From positions 558,001-622,000 of the forward strand of contig NZ_WUWG01000001.1 in assembly GCF_009833495.1 (NCBI RefSeq): a DNA stretch of 64,000 nt, read 5' to 3'. Both the position numbers and the translations under genes were made by a program. A model generated the notes under the pieces. The model worked only from the letters and a program-made list of their open reading frames with translations. It had not been told where the DNA came from and did not search any database. The DNA is from Oceanomicrobium pacificus. Lineage in GTDB: Bacteria; Pseudomonadota; Alphaproteobacteria; Rhodobacterales; Rhodobacteraceae. Each line of letters opens with the position of its first letter. Positions within the stretch are counted from its first letter, which is position 1. This document shows, piece by piece, positions 1 to 7,730 of the stretch.

Positions 1-779
1 GCCGCGCGGAACTGGCCGCTGCTGATCTCCCCTTCGACGAAATTCATCGGCGGAGAGCCCATGAAGCCCGCGACGAACAGGTTGGCGGGATTGGAATAGA
101 CTTCCTTCGGGGTGCCGAGCTGCTGCAGCTCGCCATCCTTCATGATCGCCACACGATGCGCGAGCGTCATCGCCTCGATCTGGTCGTGGGTCACATAGAT
201 CGTGGTGATGCCGAGCTCGTTCTGCATGTGTTTCAGTTCGGCGCGCATGTTGCCCCGCAACTTCGCGTCGAGGTTCGACAGAGGCTCGTCCATCAGGAAG
301 ACGGCGGGGCGCCGGATGATCGCGCGGGCAAGCGCCACGCGCTGCCGCTGGCCGCCGGAAAGCTGCCCCGGCAACCGGTCGAGCAGCCCGTCCAGTTCCA
401 CCTGCGCAGCAGCGGCGCGCACCGCTTCGTCCATCTCGGCTTGCGGAACCTTCGCCATCTTGAGCGGGAAGCCGATATTCTCGGCCACGGTCTTGTGCGG
501 ATAGAGCGCGTAGGACTGGAAAACCATCGCGATGTCGCGATATTTGGGAAGCACCTCGGTCACGTCCTGATCGCCGATCAGAAGCTCGCCCGAGGAGATG
601 CTTTCTAGCCCCGCGATCATCCGCAATGCCGTGGACTTGCCGCAGCCCGACGGGCCGAGCAGCACGAGGAACTCGCCCGCCTCCACTTCCAGCGACAGGC
701 CCTTCAGCGCATGGAAGTTCCCGTAATATTTGTTCATCTCCCGGATGGAGATCGTTTTGGCTGCGTGGTCGCTGCTCAT
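1..779 (-). CDS. Sugar ABC transporter ATP-binding protein (UgpC/MsmK type), C-terminus beyond window
   Basis: This is the energising ATPase of the carbohydrate importer encoded upstream at 784-4444. About 259 codons are visible; the C-terminal regulatory (TOBE) part lies beyond the left edge. Visible motifs are Walker A (GPSGCGKST), the Q-loop (FQSYALYPH), the signature LSGGQRQR, Walker B (FLMDEP) and the switch His (VTHDQ), all typical of family-1 sugar ATPases of about 330-370 residues. It starts at ATG 779, 4 bp after the second permease, so it closes the transport operon. The substrate is inferred from the divergent fuconate dehydratase to be L-fucose or a related sugar. Confidence 0.93.
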   Translation of the reverse strand, partial: MSSDHAAKTISIREMNKYYGNFHALKGLSLEVEAGEFLVLLGPSGCGKSTALRMIAGLESISSGELLIGDQDVTEVLPKYRDIAMVFQSYALYPHKTVAENIGFPLKMAKVPQAEMDEAVRAAAAQVELDGLLDRLPGQLSGGQRQRVALARAIIRRPAVFLMDEPLSNLDAKLRGNMRAELKHMQNELGITTIYVTHDQIEAMTLAHRVAIMKDGELQQLGTPKEVYSNPANLFVAGFMGSPPMNFVEGEISSGQFRA

Positions 780-783
780 GGTC

Positions 784-1827
784 CTACCCTTTGACGGCCC
801 CGACGAGGAGCCCCTTGGTTATGTATTTCTGCAAGATGACGGCCAGCACGACCACGGGGATGATCATCACCACAATGGTCACCGACATGGTCCACCAGAG
901 CACGCCGCGCTCGCCGGCATTCATCGCCGCGACGAGGATCGGCATGGTCTGGGCCTTGGTCGTGGAAAGGAACAGCGCCAGCAGATACTCGTTCCAGCTG
1001 AGGATCATCACCAGCAGCGTCGTGGCCGCCAGACCGGCCCGTGACAGCGGCAGGATGATTTCCCGGAAGGTGCCGATCATCGTGGCCCCGTCGATCTGGG
1101 CGCTTTCCTCCAGATCGCGGGGGATCGAGTTGAAGAAGTCGTACATGAGCCAGACAACGATCGGCAGGTTGACCACCGCATAGGTCAGGATGATCGCCAG
1201 ATGCGTGTCCAGAAGCCGGACCGACTGGAACATCATGTAGATCGGCACCACCACGACGATAGGCGCAAGGATGCGCTGCGAGATGATCCAGAACAGGATA
1301 TCCCCGTTGCCCAGCCGCACCTCGTAGATGCGCCCCACGGCGCGGGCGAGCAGGAAAAAGAGCGCGACCGCAACGGCCGTCGCCAGCATCCAGTCCACAT
1401 CATAGATGCCCACCGCCACGCCGACACCAGCCAGAAGCGCCACGAAATAGAGGATCGTGATCAGGTTCGGCGCATAGTCCACGCGGCTCAGCGCATAGGC
1501 CGCCATCGAGCCCACCAGCACCGACAGAGCGGTGGCCGACAGCGAGATGATGATCGAATTCATATAAGCGCGGAGCGTGTCCTCGTAGTCGATGACGAAC
1601 AGTTCCTTCCACGCGTGCAGGCTCGGCTCGAAATCAATGAAGGGCAAGAAGAACGGCCCCTGATTGACCGCTGCCGGCGTCTTCACCGACGTGATGAGCA
1701 GCCAGTAGATCGGAAAGAGCACGAAAGCCGCCCAGACGATCAGGATCGTGTAGAGCAGGATTTTCGTGGCCGGCGCCATCTGGCCGATGGCGCGGGGCTC
1801 GAACAGGCCGGGTCGACGCGTGCTCAT
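784..1827 (-). CDS. Carbohydrate ABC transporter permease (MalG type) with an internal membrane insertion
   Basis: Inner-membrane permease of the putative L-fucose importer, 347 residues against about 280 for the family. It has the N-terminal membrane segment, the MalG-like start of the core domain (residues 88-118) and an EAA loop (EESAQIDGAT...ILPLSRAG). Between the second core helix and the conserved ILFWIISQRILAP stretch lie about 55 extra residues (119-174) with two hydrophobic segments. The chosen start ATG 1827 overlaps the stop of the upstream permease (ATGA). An open frame continues upstream of this start but only as a shadow of the neighbouring permease. Family assignment is secure; the purpose of the insertion is unknown. 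Confidence 0.9.
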   Translation of the reverse strand: MSTRRPGLFEPRAIGQMAPATKILLYTILIVWAAFVLFPIYWLLITSVKTPAAVNQGPFFLPFIDFEPSLHAWKELFVIDYEDTLRAYMNSIIISLSATALSVLVGSMAAYALSRVDYAPNLITILYFVALLAGVGVAVGIYDVDWMLATAVAVALFFLLARAVGRIYEVRLGNGDILFWIISQRILAPIVVVVPIYMMFQSVRLLDTHLAIILTYAVVNLPIVVWLMYDFFNSIPRDLEESAQIDGATMIGTFREIILPLSRAGLAATTLLVMILSWNEYLLALFLSTTKAQTMPILVAAMNAGERGVLWWTMSVTIVVMIIPVVVLAVILQKYITKGLLVGAVKG

Positions 1828-2912
1828 TTCTGGGCCCTCACGCGGCTCAGGACGACAAGGTTGAAGAAGCTCACGCAGATCACCACCGTGACGAAGAGAA
1901 GGATATAGGCGACCGCCGAGGCCTGCCCGAGGTCGAGGGACCGCCAGGCGTAATAGGCCTGAAGGCTGACGGATTCGGTCGCAATGCCCGGACCGCCGGA
2001 GGTCATGATGTTGGGCAGATCGACGATCTTGAAGGCCTCGATCGCGCGGATCAGCATGACCGTGGCGGCAATCGGCATCACATGCGGCCATGTGATCTCG
2101 CGGAAGCTCTGCCACGGGCTCGCACCGTCCAGATCGCCGGCCTCGACCAGATCGCGCGGCACGCTCTCGAAAGCGGCCAGCATCATGATGAAGACGAAGG
2201 GGATCCACTGCCAGCTGTCGGCCACGGTGATGAAGATCCGCGCCGCCCACGGGTCGGTCGCCCAGGCGAAATCGCCAAGACCCGCCCATTGCCAGACGCC
2301 CGCGAACGGGCCCTTGGTCACATCGGCGAGCATCCGGAACGTGTAGCCCACACCGATCGGCGTCACCATCATCGGGACGAAGAAAATCACCCGGAAGGTC
2401 GTGCGCCCGCGCAATTTCTGGCTGCAGGCGAAGGCCAGCGCGGTTCCGATCAGGAACTGGATGCCGCAGCCGACAAAGACGTAGAAAAGCGTGGTGCCGA
2501 CGGTGCCGAACGGATTGCCGCTCAGGAGCGTCGCACAGAAAAGCCAGAGCAGACCGACGGCAATGCCGAAGGTGATCATCCGGCCAAGGAACCCGACCCA
2601 GTGGAACCGGGTGCGCGCATAGCGCACCATCCACCAGATGAGGAGGCCGGTGCCCGCCAGTCCGACGATCCAGCCGAGGATCGAGACGGTCGTGAACGTG
2701 CCCAGCAGATGGAACTGTTCGGACCCGAACAGCTGCTTCTCGAAATTCCGGAATCCGACCCAGCGCATCGTGAAGCCGCCGCCGCGCAGCCGCAGCCGCG
2801 AGAAGGCAAGGATCAGCGACGCCACCAGCGGGAAAATCGAGAAGATGAGGATGAGGGTGACGGCGGGCGCCAGGAAAAGGCGTCCCATATGCCGGTCGAG
2901 CCATTCATTCAT
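1824..2912 (-). CDS. Carbohydrate ABC transporter permease (MalF type) with an internal membrane insertion
   Basis: Partner permease of the same importer, 362 residues against about 290-310 for simple members. Residues 10-38 form the first membrane helix. The usual second core helix starts near residue 135 (FGTVGTTLFYVFVG) and is followed by the family hallmark FRVIFFVPMMVTPIGVGY. About 60 additional residues (71-134) hold two more hydrophobic segments. The EAA loop is visible as EAGDLDGASPWQSFREITWP. The gene overlaps the next permease by 4 bp and follows the binding-protein gene after a hairpin. Both permeases carry an insertion at the equivalent place, which suggests a paired structural adaptation. 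Confidence 0.9.
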   Translation of the reverse strand: MNEWLDRHMGRLFLAPAVTLILIFSIFPLVASLILAFSRLRLRGGGFTMRWVGFRNFEKQLFGSEQFHLLGTFTTVSILGWIVGLAGTGLLIWWMVRYARTRFHWVGFLGRMITFGIAVGLLWLFCATLLSGNPFGTVGTTLFYVFVGCGIQFLIGTALAFACSQKLRGRTTFRVIFFVPMMVTPIGVGYTFRMLADVTKGPFAGVWQWAGLGDFAWATDPWAARIFITVADSWQWIPFVFIMMLAAFESVPRDLVEAGDLDGASPWQSFREITWPHVMPIAATVMLIRAIEAFKIVDLPNIMTSGGPGIATESVSLQAYYAWRSLDLGQASAVAYILLFVTVVICVSFFNLVVLSRVRAQK

Positions 2913-2932
2913 GTCCGGGGTTCCTGCAATCA

Positions 2933-2962
2933 GGGCGCGGGCGGACAGACCCGCCCGCGCCC
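2933..2962 (-). other. Strong hairpin between binding-protein and permease genes
   Basis: A perfect 12-bp inverted repeat (GGGCGCGGGCGG and its complement) with a 6-nt loop sits just after the stop of the binding-protein gene. In the minus-strand transcript it is not followed by a U run, so it is not a simple intrinsic terminator. By analogy with other importer operons it probably stabilises the upstream message or attenuates the permease genes. Confidence 0.7.
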
Positions 2963-2968
2963 GTTTTC

Positions 2969-4444
2969 TTAGTTGGTGATGCCGAGAGACAGGGCGTAGA
3001 TCTCGGCCTGTTCCTCACGACCGAAATCTTCGGTGATCTCTTCCCAACCTTCCTCGATATTCTCGAGCGCTTCCTCGACGGTGATCTCGTCCGCCAGGTA
3101 ACGGGCCAGTTCACGATCGAGCACAACGCCGGTGTACTGCTGTGCACCCGGGATGCGGAAGTCGGACGCCATGTTCGGATGGTTCAGGCTTTCCTTGATC
3201 GCACCGAGATAGTTTTCGGCCGCTTCCTCGCTGAAGCCGGCTTCGACCCATGCCGCCGTGCTTTCGAGCTGCGAATTCCGGTAGGGGTTGTAGCCCGTCC
3301 AGCCGAGCGTCACGTCGACATTCGACTGTGCCGCCTGGTTCATGTAGCTCAGGAAGTCATAGGCTGCCTGTTTCTTCTGGTCGTCGACCGTGGCCGAGAT
3401 CGCGGCGGTCCAGCCACCGAAGGCGGCGAAGGGCGCGTAGTTGATCCCGTCAACCGCATGCGGGCAGAGATCCGCATCGCAGGCTTTCAACTCACCGGTT
3501 TCCACGTCGAGCGCTTCGGTCGAACCCGGCATGATGACGGCGCCGACCTTGTCGCGGATCTGGCTGCCCTCTTCGATCGAGAGCGGACCGATATCGCCCC
3601 AGTCGATCATCAGGCCGCAGCGGCCGCCGATCGCCAGCGCGCGCGTGTCGCCGATATCGTGGTTCAGTTCCTCGGGCGGGCCGTATTCACCGGTTGCCTT
3701 GTAGATCTCGAACGCCTTCTTCCAGGCGGCGTTGTTGATCTTCGGCTTCATCGTCTCGGGGTCGAAGTAGAGCCCCTCGGACGTGCCCTTGGTCTGCACC
3801 CGGCTCGCCGCCATCGACTGGACGGCGAAATAGGACTGCGCGTTGCGCTTTTTGAAGATACAGGAGCCGAAATCGGCCTCGCCGTCACCGTTCATGTCCT
3901 TGCCATGGATCGCGGCCGCAACCTCGAGATACTCTTCCCAGGTTTTCGGCGGCTCCAGACCGGCTTCTTCCAGCACGTCCGTGCGGTAGTAGAGCATCTG
4001 GAAATCACCATCGAGCGTGATGAAATAGGTCGAGCCCTGCACCTTCTGGTTGAAATCGCGGAAATAGGGCGCGATGTCCTGCAGGTCGATCTTGTCATCG
4101 GCCTCGATGAACGGGTCGAGATTGGCCACAAGGTCGCCGGACACAAGCTCCACACCCCAGCCGGAGGCAAAGACGCCCACGTCGATCGAGTTGGTGCCGG
4201 TGGCCCAGTCGGTCAGGATCTTCTGGAACAGTTCCGAGAAGGGCACCTCGGCCACGCGGACCTCTGCACCCGTCATTTCCTTGAATTCCTCGCCGCGCTC
4301 GGCGATTCGGCCGGCGATCACCGGACCGGGACGGGTCAGGATGTTAATCACCACCCCGTCATAATGGCCATCAGCCGACCCGACGGTCGGCGTCAGGGCT
4401 GTCGCCAGCGCCAGCGCCGACCCTGTCATGAGCTTTTTCAACAT
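2969..4444 (-). CDS. Sugar ABC transporter substrate-binding protein (family 1)
   Basis: Periplasmic binding protein of 491 residues that would capture the sugar for the adjacent permeases. It starts at ATG 4444, chosen because a good ribosome site (GGAGGAAGAAG) precedes it and because a typical signal peptide follows (MLKKLMTGSALALATALTPT, cleavage near GSADG). An upstream extension of the frame is not needed. The mature protein shows the extracellular solute-binding family 1 pattern (PPKTWEEYLEVAAAIH; YDFLSYMNQAAQS). It is divergent from the GntR regulator, with an apparent operator between them. The substrate is inferred to be L-fucose or a similar 6-deoxy sugar from the neighbouring dehydrogenase and dehydratase. 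Confidence 0.9.
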   Translation of the reverse strand: MLKKLMTGSALALATALTPTVGSADGHYDGVVINILTRPGPVIAGRIAERGEEFKEMTGAEVRVAEVPFSELFQKILTDWATGTNSIDVGVFASGWGVELVSGDLVANLDPFIEADDKIDLQDIAPYFRDFNQKVQGSTYFITLDGDFQMLYYRTDVLEEAGLEPPKTWEEYLEVAAAIHGKDMNGDGEADFGSCIFKKRNAQSYFAVQSMAASRVQTKGTSEGLYFDPETMKPKINNAAWKKAFEIYKATGEYGPPEELNHDIGDTRALAIGGRCGLMIDWGDIGPLSIEEGSQIRDKVGAVIMPGSTEALDVETGELKACDADLCPHAVDGINYAPFAAFGGWTAAISATVDDQKKQAAYDFLSYMNQAAQSNVDVTLGWTGYNPYRNSQLESTAAWVEAGFSEEAAENYLGAIKESLNHPNMASDFRIPGAQQYTGVVLDRELARYLADEITVEEALENIEEGWEEITEDFGREEQAEIYALSLGITN

Positions 4445-4632
4445 CTTCTTCCTCCACTGTTTTTCGCAATGCGAAACCCTTCGATTCTTGTGCTCGACAG
4501 GGCTTGTCGCCGACGGTTTTTCCGCCGTGCAATATGTTGGGCAGTGCTTCTGTCCTACCGCCTCCGGAACGGAGATTTTCAAGGGCATATGCGGCGCCGA
4601 TGAAAAAACGCTACTTGTATCAACATCTTCTG

Positions 4633-4652
4633 TCAACTAACATGTCAGTTGA
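4633..4652. promoter_or_regulatory. 20-bp near-perfect palindrome, likely operator of the adjacent GntR regulator
   Basis: The sequence TCAACTAACATGTCAGTTGA is a dyad with only one mismatched pair (positions 7 and 14). It lies between the divergent binding-protein gene and the FadR-type regulator, 18 bp before the regulator's ATG. Size and place fit a GntR dimer site controlling both directions. That this regulator binds it is an inference. Confidence 0.7.
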
Positions 4653-4669
4653 AAAATCGAAGTGATCCG

Positions 4670-5371
4670 ATGCCCGACGCAGATGTAAACAAGCTGAAGG
4701 ATGTGAAGGAACTCGACGGCCCCCTTGCCGACCGGGTCTATGATGCCGTGAAATCGGCAATCCTGCGGCTCGATTTCCTGCCCGGGGAAACGATCCGCAA
4801 ATCCTCTGTCTGCACGCATCTGGGCCTGTCGCGCTCTCCTGTTTCGGACGCGCTGTCGCGCCTGTCCGGAGAGGGGCTCGTCGATATCTATCCGCAGTCC
4901 GGGTCGCGCGTGTCGCGGCTCTCGGTGGCGGCCATCCATGAGGATTCTTTTCTGCGCGAGGCGCTCGAGGTCGCCGCCGTGCGGCATGCCACCGAACATG
5001 TGACGGACGCGATGCTCGACGCGCTCGACCGCAATATCGGCGTGCAGCTGGAGATGGTCGAAGAGATGGACGATGACACGTTCATTGCCACGGACACGGC
5101 GTTCCACGAGATCATCATGCAATCCACGAATGTCTCGCGGCTCTGGCCGACCGTGCGCGCCGTCTCGCAAAATGTCGACCGCGCGCGGCGCCTGCTCCTG
5201 CCTGAGGAAGGCCGGCTCGCCGAAACCGTGGCCGAGCATAGCGAGATCGTGGCCGCGATCCGCAACCGTGATGTTGCCGCCGCCGAAGAGGCGATGCGCC
5301 GCCATGTGCGCGAACTGCCGGCCCGGCTCGTGCCGCTGGCCGAAGCCTATCCCGACCTGTTTTCCAGCTGA
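4670..5371 (+). CDS. GntR-family transcriptional regulator, FadR/FCD subfamily
   Basis: Probable sugar-responsive repressor of the fucose-type operons on both sides, 233 residues. The N-terminal winged helix is seen at residues 15-80 (YDAVKSAILRLDFLPGE; LGLSRSPVSDALSRLSGEGL), followed by an all-helical FCD ligand domain with the metal-binding pattern D...H (TDTAFHE) and later His residues (AEHSEIVAAIRNRD; MRRHVREL). ATG 4670 is preferred over TTG 4649, because the TTG sits inside the 4633-4652 palindrome and has no ribosome site. The gene is followed after 11 bp by the aldo/keto reductase, so regulator and catabolic genes form one unit. Confidence 0.88.
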   Translation: MPDADVNKLKDVKELDGPLADRVYDAVKSAILRLDFLPGETIRKSSVCTHLGLSRSPVSDALSRLSGEGLVDIYPQSGSRVSRLSVAAIHEDSFLREALEVAAVRHATEHVTDAMLDALDRNIGVQLEMVEEMDDDTFIATDTAFHEIIMQSTNVSRLWPTVRAVSQNVDRARRLLLPEEGRLAETVAEHSEIVAAIRNRDVAAAEEAMRRHVRELPARLVPLAEAYPDLFSS

Positions 5372-5382
5372 AAGTCCCTGCA

Positions 5383-6441
5383 ATGAACGTGACCGACACC
5401 CGCACCCTGAACGGCCGGACGGCCCGGCCCGTGACCCTGACCGCGATGGGCTTCGGGGGGGCGCCCCTGGGCAATCTCTACCGCAAGATCACGGACGCGG
5501 AGGCACAGGCGACCCTTCAGGCCGCCTATGATGCAGGCATCCGCTATTTCGACACGGCGCCGCAATACGGGCTCGGCCTGTCGGAGATGCGGTTCGGCAC
5601 GGCGCTCGACCGGTTCGGACGCGACACGGTGCAGCTCTCCACCAAGGTCGGGCGGCTCCTGCTCGACTGTCTGCCGGAAGAGGCAACGCCGGGCGGCTTT
5701 GTCGACGTGCCGCAGAAGCGCATCCAGTTCGACTACAGCTATGACGGGGTGATGCGGTCCTTCGAGGACAGCCAGATGCGGATGGGCGGGGCGAAACCCG
5801 ACATCCTGCTTGTCCATGATGTCGACGTGTTCAGCCATGGCAGCCAAGAGGCGAGCGACGCGCGGGTCCGCGAACTGTTCGACGCTGGCGGCTACCGCGC
5901 GCTCGACGAGTTGCGCAGCGCCGGCGAGATCGCCGCGATCGGCGCGGGCGTCAATGAATGGCAGGTCTGCGAACGGCTTTTGGGCCTTGCCGATTTCGAC
6001 GGGTTCCTGCTGGCCGGCCGCTACACATTGCTCGAACAGGAGGCGCTCGACACGTTCCTGCCGCTGTGCGTGGCGCGCGATGTCGGCATCATTCTGGGCG
6101 GCCCCTACAATTCCGGCATCCTCGCCACCGGGCCGGTGCCGGGCGCCAAGTACAATTACGCGGATGCGCCGCCGGAAATCCTCGACCGGGTGCGCCGGAT
6201 CGCGGCGGTCTGCGCATCCCATGACACACCGATCATCGCGGCCGCGCTGCAGTTCGTGCTCGGCCATCCGGCCGTGAAAACCGTGATCCCCGGCGCGATG
6301 ACCCCGCAGGAGGTCGCCGCGAATGTGGCGGTTCTGGAAACCGATATCCCGTCCGGCCTCTGGTCCGATCTGCAGGGCGAAGGGCTGATCCGCGCCGATG
6401 CGCCGCTGCCCGTCGCTTCGCACCCGGGAGGTGCAGCATGA
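5383..6441 (+). CDS. Aldo/keto reductase, probable L-fucose (D-threo-aldose) 1-dehydrogenase
   Basis: Cytoplasmic NAD(P)-dependent TIM-barrel enzyme of 352 residues. The catalytic tetrad is visible: Asp and Tyr in FDTAPQYG, Lys in STKVG and His in LLVHDVD. The FDTAPQYGLGLSEMRFG stretch resembles D-threo-aldose 1-dehydrogenases, which oxidise L-fucose to L-fuconolactone. The gene overlaps the next gene (fuconate dehydratase) by ATGA, which strongly supports a sugar-to-aldonate role. Alternatives are pyridoxal 4-dehydrogenase or another aldose dehydrogenase of the same subgroup. No lactonase is linked in this block; an SMP-30 lactonase occurs far away at 53182. Confidence 0.82.
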   Translation: MNVTDTRTLNGRTARPVTLTAMGFGGAPLGNLYRKITDAEAQATLQAAYDAGIRYFDTAPQYGLGLSEMRFGTALDRFGRDTVQLSTKVGRLLLDCLPEEATPGGFVDVPQKRIQFDYSYDGVMRSFEDSQMRMGGAKPDILLVHDVDVFSHGSQEASDARVRELFDAGGYRALDELRSAGEIAAIGAGVNEWQVCERLLGLADFDGFLLAGRYTLLEQEALDTFLPLCVARDVGIILGGPYNSGILATGPVPGAKYNYADAPPEILDRVRRIAAVCASHDTPIIAAALQFVLGHPAVKTVIPGAMTPQEVAANVAVLETDIPSGLWSDLQGEGLIRADAPLPVASHPGGAA

Positions 6442-7709
6442 CCCGCATCACTGGTTTCCGCACCGTCGATCTGCGCTTTCCCACATCCGCGCAACTGGAC
6501 GGTTCGGACGCGATGAACCCCGATCCGGATTACTCCGCCGCCTATGTCGTGCTGGAAACCGACGGCCCGCACAAAGGCCACGGCCTGACATTCACCATCG
6601 GGCGCGGCAACGAGGTCTGCGTGACCGCGCTGGAGGCACTTGGCGCGCTCGTCACAGGGTTGGAGCTTGACTGGATCGCTGCCGATATGGGGCGGTTCTG
6701 GCGTCTTGTGACCGGCGACAGCCAGCTGCGCTGGATCGGGCCGGAGAAGGGCGCGATCCATATGGCCGCGGGCGCCGTCGTCAACGCGGCGTGGGACCTC
6801 TGGGCCAAAGAGGCCGGCAAGCCGGTCTGGCAACTGGTGGCCGAGATGTCGCCCGAGGAGATCGTCCGTCTGATCGACTTCCGCTACATGCATGACGCGC
6901 TGACGCCAGACGAGGCCCGTGCGATGCTGGAGGCCGCCGCCGCCGGCAAGGCCGAGCGGATCGCCACGCTCAAGGCCGAAGGCTATCCCTGTTACACCAC
7001 CTCGGCCGGCTGGCTCGGCTACCCCGATGACAAGCTGCGCCGGCTCTGCCGCGAGGCCAAGGCCGCCGGTTTCACGCACACGAAATTCAAGGTCGGCCGC
7101 GATCTGGCCGACGATATCCGCCGCCTGACCATCGCGCGCGAGGAGCTTGGCGAGGAAATGGTCATCATGATCGACGCCAATCAGGTCTGGGAAGTGCCGC
7201 AGGCGATCGACTGGGTGCGCGAACTGGCCTTCGCGAGACCCTTCTTCATCGAGGAGCCGACCAGCCCCGACGATGTGCTCGGCCATAAGGCGATCCGCGA
7301 GGGTGTCGCGCCGGTCAAGGTCGCGACCGGCGAGATGTGCCAGAACAGGGTCATGTTCAAACAGTTCATAACGTCAGGGGCCATCGACATCGTTCAGATC
7401 GACAGCTGCCGCATGGGCGGGCTGAACGAGGTGCTGGCTGTGCAACTGCTGGCGGCCAAGCACGGGCTGCCAGTCTGGCCCCATGCCGGGGGCGTGGGCC
7501 TGTGCGAATATGTGCAGCATATGTCGATGATCGACTATGTCGCGATCAGCGGCACAAAGGACGACAAGCGGATCGAGTATGTCGACCATCTGCACGAGCA
7601 TTTCCTGGACCCCTGCATTGTGGAGGACGGCGCCTACCGCGCACCGCAGGCACCGGGCTTTTCCATCGAGATGAAGCCTGAAAGTCTGGACCGCTACCGG
7701 TTCGCGTAG
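6438..7709 (+). CDS. fucD: L-fuconate dehydratase (enolase superfamily)
   Basis: Converts L-fuconate to 2-keto-3-deoxy-L-fuconate by syn or anti dehydration in the oxidative L-fucose pathway. The 423-residue protein closely follows the FucD/ENOSF1 pattern: the capping domain (NPDPDYSAAYVVLETD; FTIGRGNEVC), the KxK acid/base pair (HTKFKVGRD), the metal ligands MIDANQVW, FIEEPTSPDD and KVATGE, and the distal WPHAGGVGLCEY with the catalytic His. Length is as expected for the family. It is the last gene of the plus-strand block. The following steps (keto-acid dehydrogenase and hydrolase or aldolase) are not nearby. Confidence 0.9.
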   Translation: MTRITGFRTVDLRFPTSAQLDGSDAMNPDPDYSAAYVVLETDGPHKGHGLTFTIGRGNEVCVTALEALGALVTGLELDWIAADMGRFWRLVTGDSQLRWIGPEKGAIHMAAGAVVNAAWDLWAKEAGKPVWQLVAEMSPEEIVRLIDFRYMHDALTPDEARAMLEAAAAGKAERIATLKAEGYPCYTTSAGWLGYPDDKLRRLCREAKAAGFTHTKFKVGRDLADDIRRLTIAREELGEEMVIMIDANQVWEVPQAIDWVRELAFARPFFIEEPTSPDDVLGHKAIREGVAPVKVATGEMCQNRVMFKQFITSGAIDIVQIDSCRMGGLNEVLAVQLLAAKHGLPVWPHAGGVGLCEYVQHMSMIDYVAISGTKDDKRIEYVDHLHEHFLDPCIVEDGAYRAPQAPGFSIEMKPESLDRYRFA

Positions 7710-7730
7710 AGGGCACGCGGGGGCCGTGGA

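Noticed and set aside
784-2904. A 706-codon open frame covering both fucose-type permeases
   Set aside because: Only its last 347 codons (from 1827) are a real permease; the first half is a shadow of the other permease in a different frame.
2933-2962. Intrinsic terminator after the binding-protein gene
   Set aside because: The T-rich stretch lies on the wrong side for the minus-strand transcript, so the hairpin lacks a U tract.
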